Source of the DNA: Lachnospiraceae bacterium | Lineage (GTDB): Bacteria; Bacillota_A; Clostridia; Lachnospirales; Lachnospiraceae | DNA: 7,946 nt | Assembly: GCA_028694115.1 (NCBI GenBank) | Contig: JAQUUB010000155.1 | Location: 1-7,946, forward strand | Direction: 5' to 3' | Shown: piece after piece, positions 6,086 through 7,946 of the stretch | Layout of the letters: each line of letters opens with the position of its first letter | Numbering within the stretch: the stretch's first letter is position 1 | Notes under the pieces: model-generated | The model's input: the letters and a program-made list of their open reading frames with translations, nothing else | What the model was told of the DNA's origin: nothing | The model's database searches: none | Made by a program: the position numbers and the translations under genes

Positions 6086-7906
6086 ATGAAGATAAAGATT
6101 AGAAATAGGCATAACAAAGAACAAATAATAGAGAAAAAAAGAGAACACAAAAGAGAAAGCAAAAAGCAAAAAAAGCGCAGGAGTAGGAGTGTATTACTAG
6201 TTATCATAGTTCCAGTACTTGTACTAGGGATAGCATCAATTATAGGGATTACTTCTAGCTATGTTGCCTTAAATTTTAATCAGAAAAGCAGTGAAATGAT
6301 TACAGGAGATGGATTATTAACGATTGCTTTAACAGATACGATTGATAAAGAATTGGAAGTGATTCAAAAGCAAGTATTAATATATTGTGTCTCAGGTGAT
6401 CAAGATACAAAAAAAACTTGCCTAGGCAAGTTAGAGAAATCATTTTCTAGTATGAAAGATAGCAGTGAGAAGTTAGGAAACCATATATCTGATTTTAGTA
6501 AAAGTTCTCAAGCTACATATAAAGATATTGTAAAAGAAATTAATGAATATGAAGGTGTTATCAATGGAATCACGGAGGTGGCTAGTGAAGGTGTATCTTC
6601 TTCCGTGGATATGATAAGCTGGAATTTGGGATTAAAGTCCGATACAATTACGAATAATATAAACAAATTGTGTAAAGAAAATACGGAGAGAATCAATGGA
6701 CTAAGGGATCAACAAAATGAAGTATTTGATACCAACGTGAAGTTTATACTAATTATGATGATAATTTTAGTTCTTGCTTTAATCGTAACGGTAGTAATTA
6801 TTTTACAACTAGTAGTAATACCATTGAAAAAGCAAAAGAAACAATTAAACGAAGTTATCGATTCTATCAATAATGGACAAGGTGATTTGACTAGAAGACT
6901 GGCTGTTATCCGTGATGATGAAATTGGAGAATCATCAAAAGGAATAAATAAGTTTATTGAAACGCTACAGAGAATCATGTCAAAAATCATTACAAATGTA
7001 GATAAATTGGATTGTGTTGTTGGCAATGTTGCAGAGAGTGTTGCGAATTCAAATGATAGTGCAAATGACATTTCAGCAATTATGCAGGAACTTGCAGCAA
7101 CAATGGAAGAGGTAGCCGCAAGCTCAAATACAGTTGTATCAAACACAGTTTTGGTTGAAGATAAGGTGAAGGAAATGGCTGAAAGTACCCAAGAAGGTGC
7201 AGTCTATGCAAAGGCCATGAGGGAAAGAGCGGTTAACCTAGAAGAAGTTGCAAGGAGAAATACAGAAAGTACAAGTAAAATTATTAGTGATATTACAGTA
7301 AGACTAGAAGGCGCAGTAGAAAATAGCAGAAGCGTTGAGAAGATAACAAAGCTAACGGAAGATATCTTGAATATTTCATCACAAACAAATTTGCTAGCTT
7401 TGAATGCATCTATTGAAGCTGCCAGGGCAGGTGCTGTAGGAAAAGGATTTGCTGTTGTAGCGGATGAAATTAGGAAGTTAGCAGATTCCAGTAAGCAGAC
7501 CGCAAATAATATTCAATCTGTTAATGAGATGGTTATTGAGGCAGTAAATGAATTGATTAAGGAATCTAAATATATTATGGATTATATTAATGATTCCGTC
7601 ATAAAAGATTATGAAGTATTTGCTCAAAGTGGGAAACAATATAGAGAAGATGCAGTTCATATTGATCTATCTATGAATAAATGTGCAGAAGATGCAGGAA
7701 AAATTCTAAAGAATATCACGGAAATAACGGAATCTATAAGTGGAATTAATATCGCCGTTGAAGAAAGTGCAAGTGGAGTAAATAATGCAACTTTAAATTT
7801 GGAAGAACTTGAAAATTCGATTGCAAAGGTAAACGATGAAATGAGGGAAAATAGCATAGTAGCAAAGAATTTGAAGTCGGAATCAGAGAATTTTTCCAGT
7901 GTATAA
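6086..7906 (+). CDS. Methyl-accepting chemotaxis protein (transmembrane chemoreceptor)
   Basis: A 606-residue membrane chemoreceptor that should control CheA kinase, and so flagellar motion, in response to an outside signal. In order: a very basic cytoplasmic tail (1-35), membrane segment 1 (about 36-58), an outer sensor region (about 60-218) that looks all-helical and may be of the four-helix-bundle type, membrane segment 2 (about 220-245), and a HAMP linker from P246 with its DDEIG motif at 277-281. The long coiled-coil signalling domain follows. Its hairpin tip is the highly conserved [17 protein letters not shown] (433-449), followed by [15 protein letters not shown]. No C-terminal CheR-binding pentapeptide is visible; the protein ends ENFSSV. 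The gene lies 88 bases after the kinase in the same direction, with an inverted repeat between, so it is probably a separate unit. The ligand is unknown. A neighbouring ChvE-like protein makes sugar sensing through a binding protein possible. Confidence 0.93.
   Translation: MKIKIRNRHNKEQIIEKKREHKRESKKQKKRRSRSVLLVIIVPVLVLGIASIIGITSSYVALNFNQKSSEMITGDGLLTIALTDTIDKELEVIQKQVLIYCVSGDQDTKKTCLGKLEKSFSSMKDSSEKLGNHISDFSKSSQATYKDIVKEINEYEGVINGITEVASEGVSSSVDMISWNLGLKSDTITNNINKLCKENTERINGLRDQQNEVFDTNVKFILIMMIILVLALIVTVVIILQLVVIPLKKQKKQLNEVIDSINNGQGDLTRRLAVIRDDEIGESSKGINKFIETLQRIMSKIITNVDKLDCVVGNVAESVANSNDSANDISAIMQELAATMEEVAASSNTVVSNTVLVEDKVKEMAESTQEGAVYAKAMRERAVNLEEVARRNTESTSKIISDITVRLEGAVENSRSVEKITKLTEDILNISSQTNLLALNASIEAARAGAVGKGFAVVADEIRKLADSSKQTANNIQSVNEMVIEAVNELIKESKYIMDYINDSVIKDYEVFAQSGKQYREDAVHIDLSMNKCAEDAGKILKNITEITESISGINIAVEESASGVNNATLNLEELENSIAKVNDEMRENSIVAKNLKSESENFSSV
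6415..6432. repeat. 18-bp perfect palindrome beside an A-run, terminator-like on the - strand
   Basis: AACTTGCCTAGGCAAGTT is its own reverse complement over 18 bases and lies inside the chemoreceptor gene (codons for KTCLGKL). It overlaps the end of a run of eight A (6409-6416). Read on the - strand this gives a stem with the loop CTAG followed by eight T, the form of an intrinsic terminator. It may stop antisense transcripts, form a hairpin in the sense message, or be chance. Confidence 0.5.
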
Positions 7907-7946
7907 GTTGTTTTGAAAGTTTTTTGTTAGGGCATATATTTTGGCA

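Noticed and set aside
6409..6450. Programmed -1 frameshift in the chemoreceptor at A-AAA-AAA followed by the palindrome hairpin
   Set aside because: The heptamer is in the right phase, but the hairpin starts at once instead of 5-8 bases later, and the shifted frame stops at 6448-6450 after about a dozen codons.
6709..7146. 145-residue - strand open frame opposite the chemoreceptor gene
   Set aside because: It is antisense to the HAMP and signalling helices; its Ser/Ile-rich translation is an expected shadow.
7907..7946. Terminator after the chemoreceptor (T6 at 7920-7925)
   Set aside because: No GC-rich stem precedes the T-run. A terminator may lie beyond the window.

Overview
The window reads as AT-rich chromosomal DNA from a low-GC Gram-positive bacterium, most likely a motile member of the Clostridia (a Lachnospiraceae-like relative). 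This rests on strong AGGAGG-type ribosome binding sites, a lipoprotein-type sugar-binding protein with a long acidic linker, a ROK regulator beside a CUT2-type sugar ABC transporter, and a chemoreceptor. The taxon is an inference. All five recognisable genes lie on the + strand. No RNA gene, mobile element, CRISPR array or stretch of more than 300 bases without a gene was seen.

Layout: (1) 1-798, the C-terminal part of a ROK-family protein, probably the local repressor, cut by the left edge. (2) 799-853, a short gap holding a 22-bp inverted repeat. (3) 854-4895, a complete monosaccharide ABC importer in the order double-ATPase (mmsA/gguA type), permease (mmsB/gguB type), lipoprotein binding protein (chvE type). 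(4) 5002-5997, a PfkB-family fructokinase. (5) 6086-7906, a methyl-accepting chemotaxis protein. The last 40 bases hold no gene and no recognisable terminator.

How they fit together: the binding protein should capture a sugar outside the membrane and hand it to the permease dimer, with import powered by the tandem ATPase. The fructokinase would phosphorylate the sugar or a ketose derived from it, and the ROK protein would tie expression to sugar supply. Gaps of 55, 19, 60 and 106 bases, with hairpins around the binding-protein gene, suggest one operon with uneven expression of its members. The chemoreceptor comes after an 88-base gap with its own inverted repeat and is probably a separate unit. 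Its position next to a ChvE-like protein raises the possibility of sugar chemotaxis through the binding protein, but this is not shown by the sequence.

I see no clearly new biological system. The points most worth a second look are the receptor/binding-protein neighbourhood, the candidate operator at 810-831, the hairpins flanking the binding-protein gene, an 18-bp perfect palindrome next to an A-run inside the chemoreceptor gene (terminator-like on the - strand), and the 35-residue highly basic tail of the chemoreceptor.
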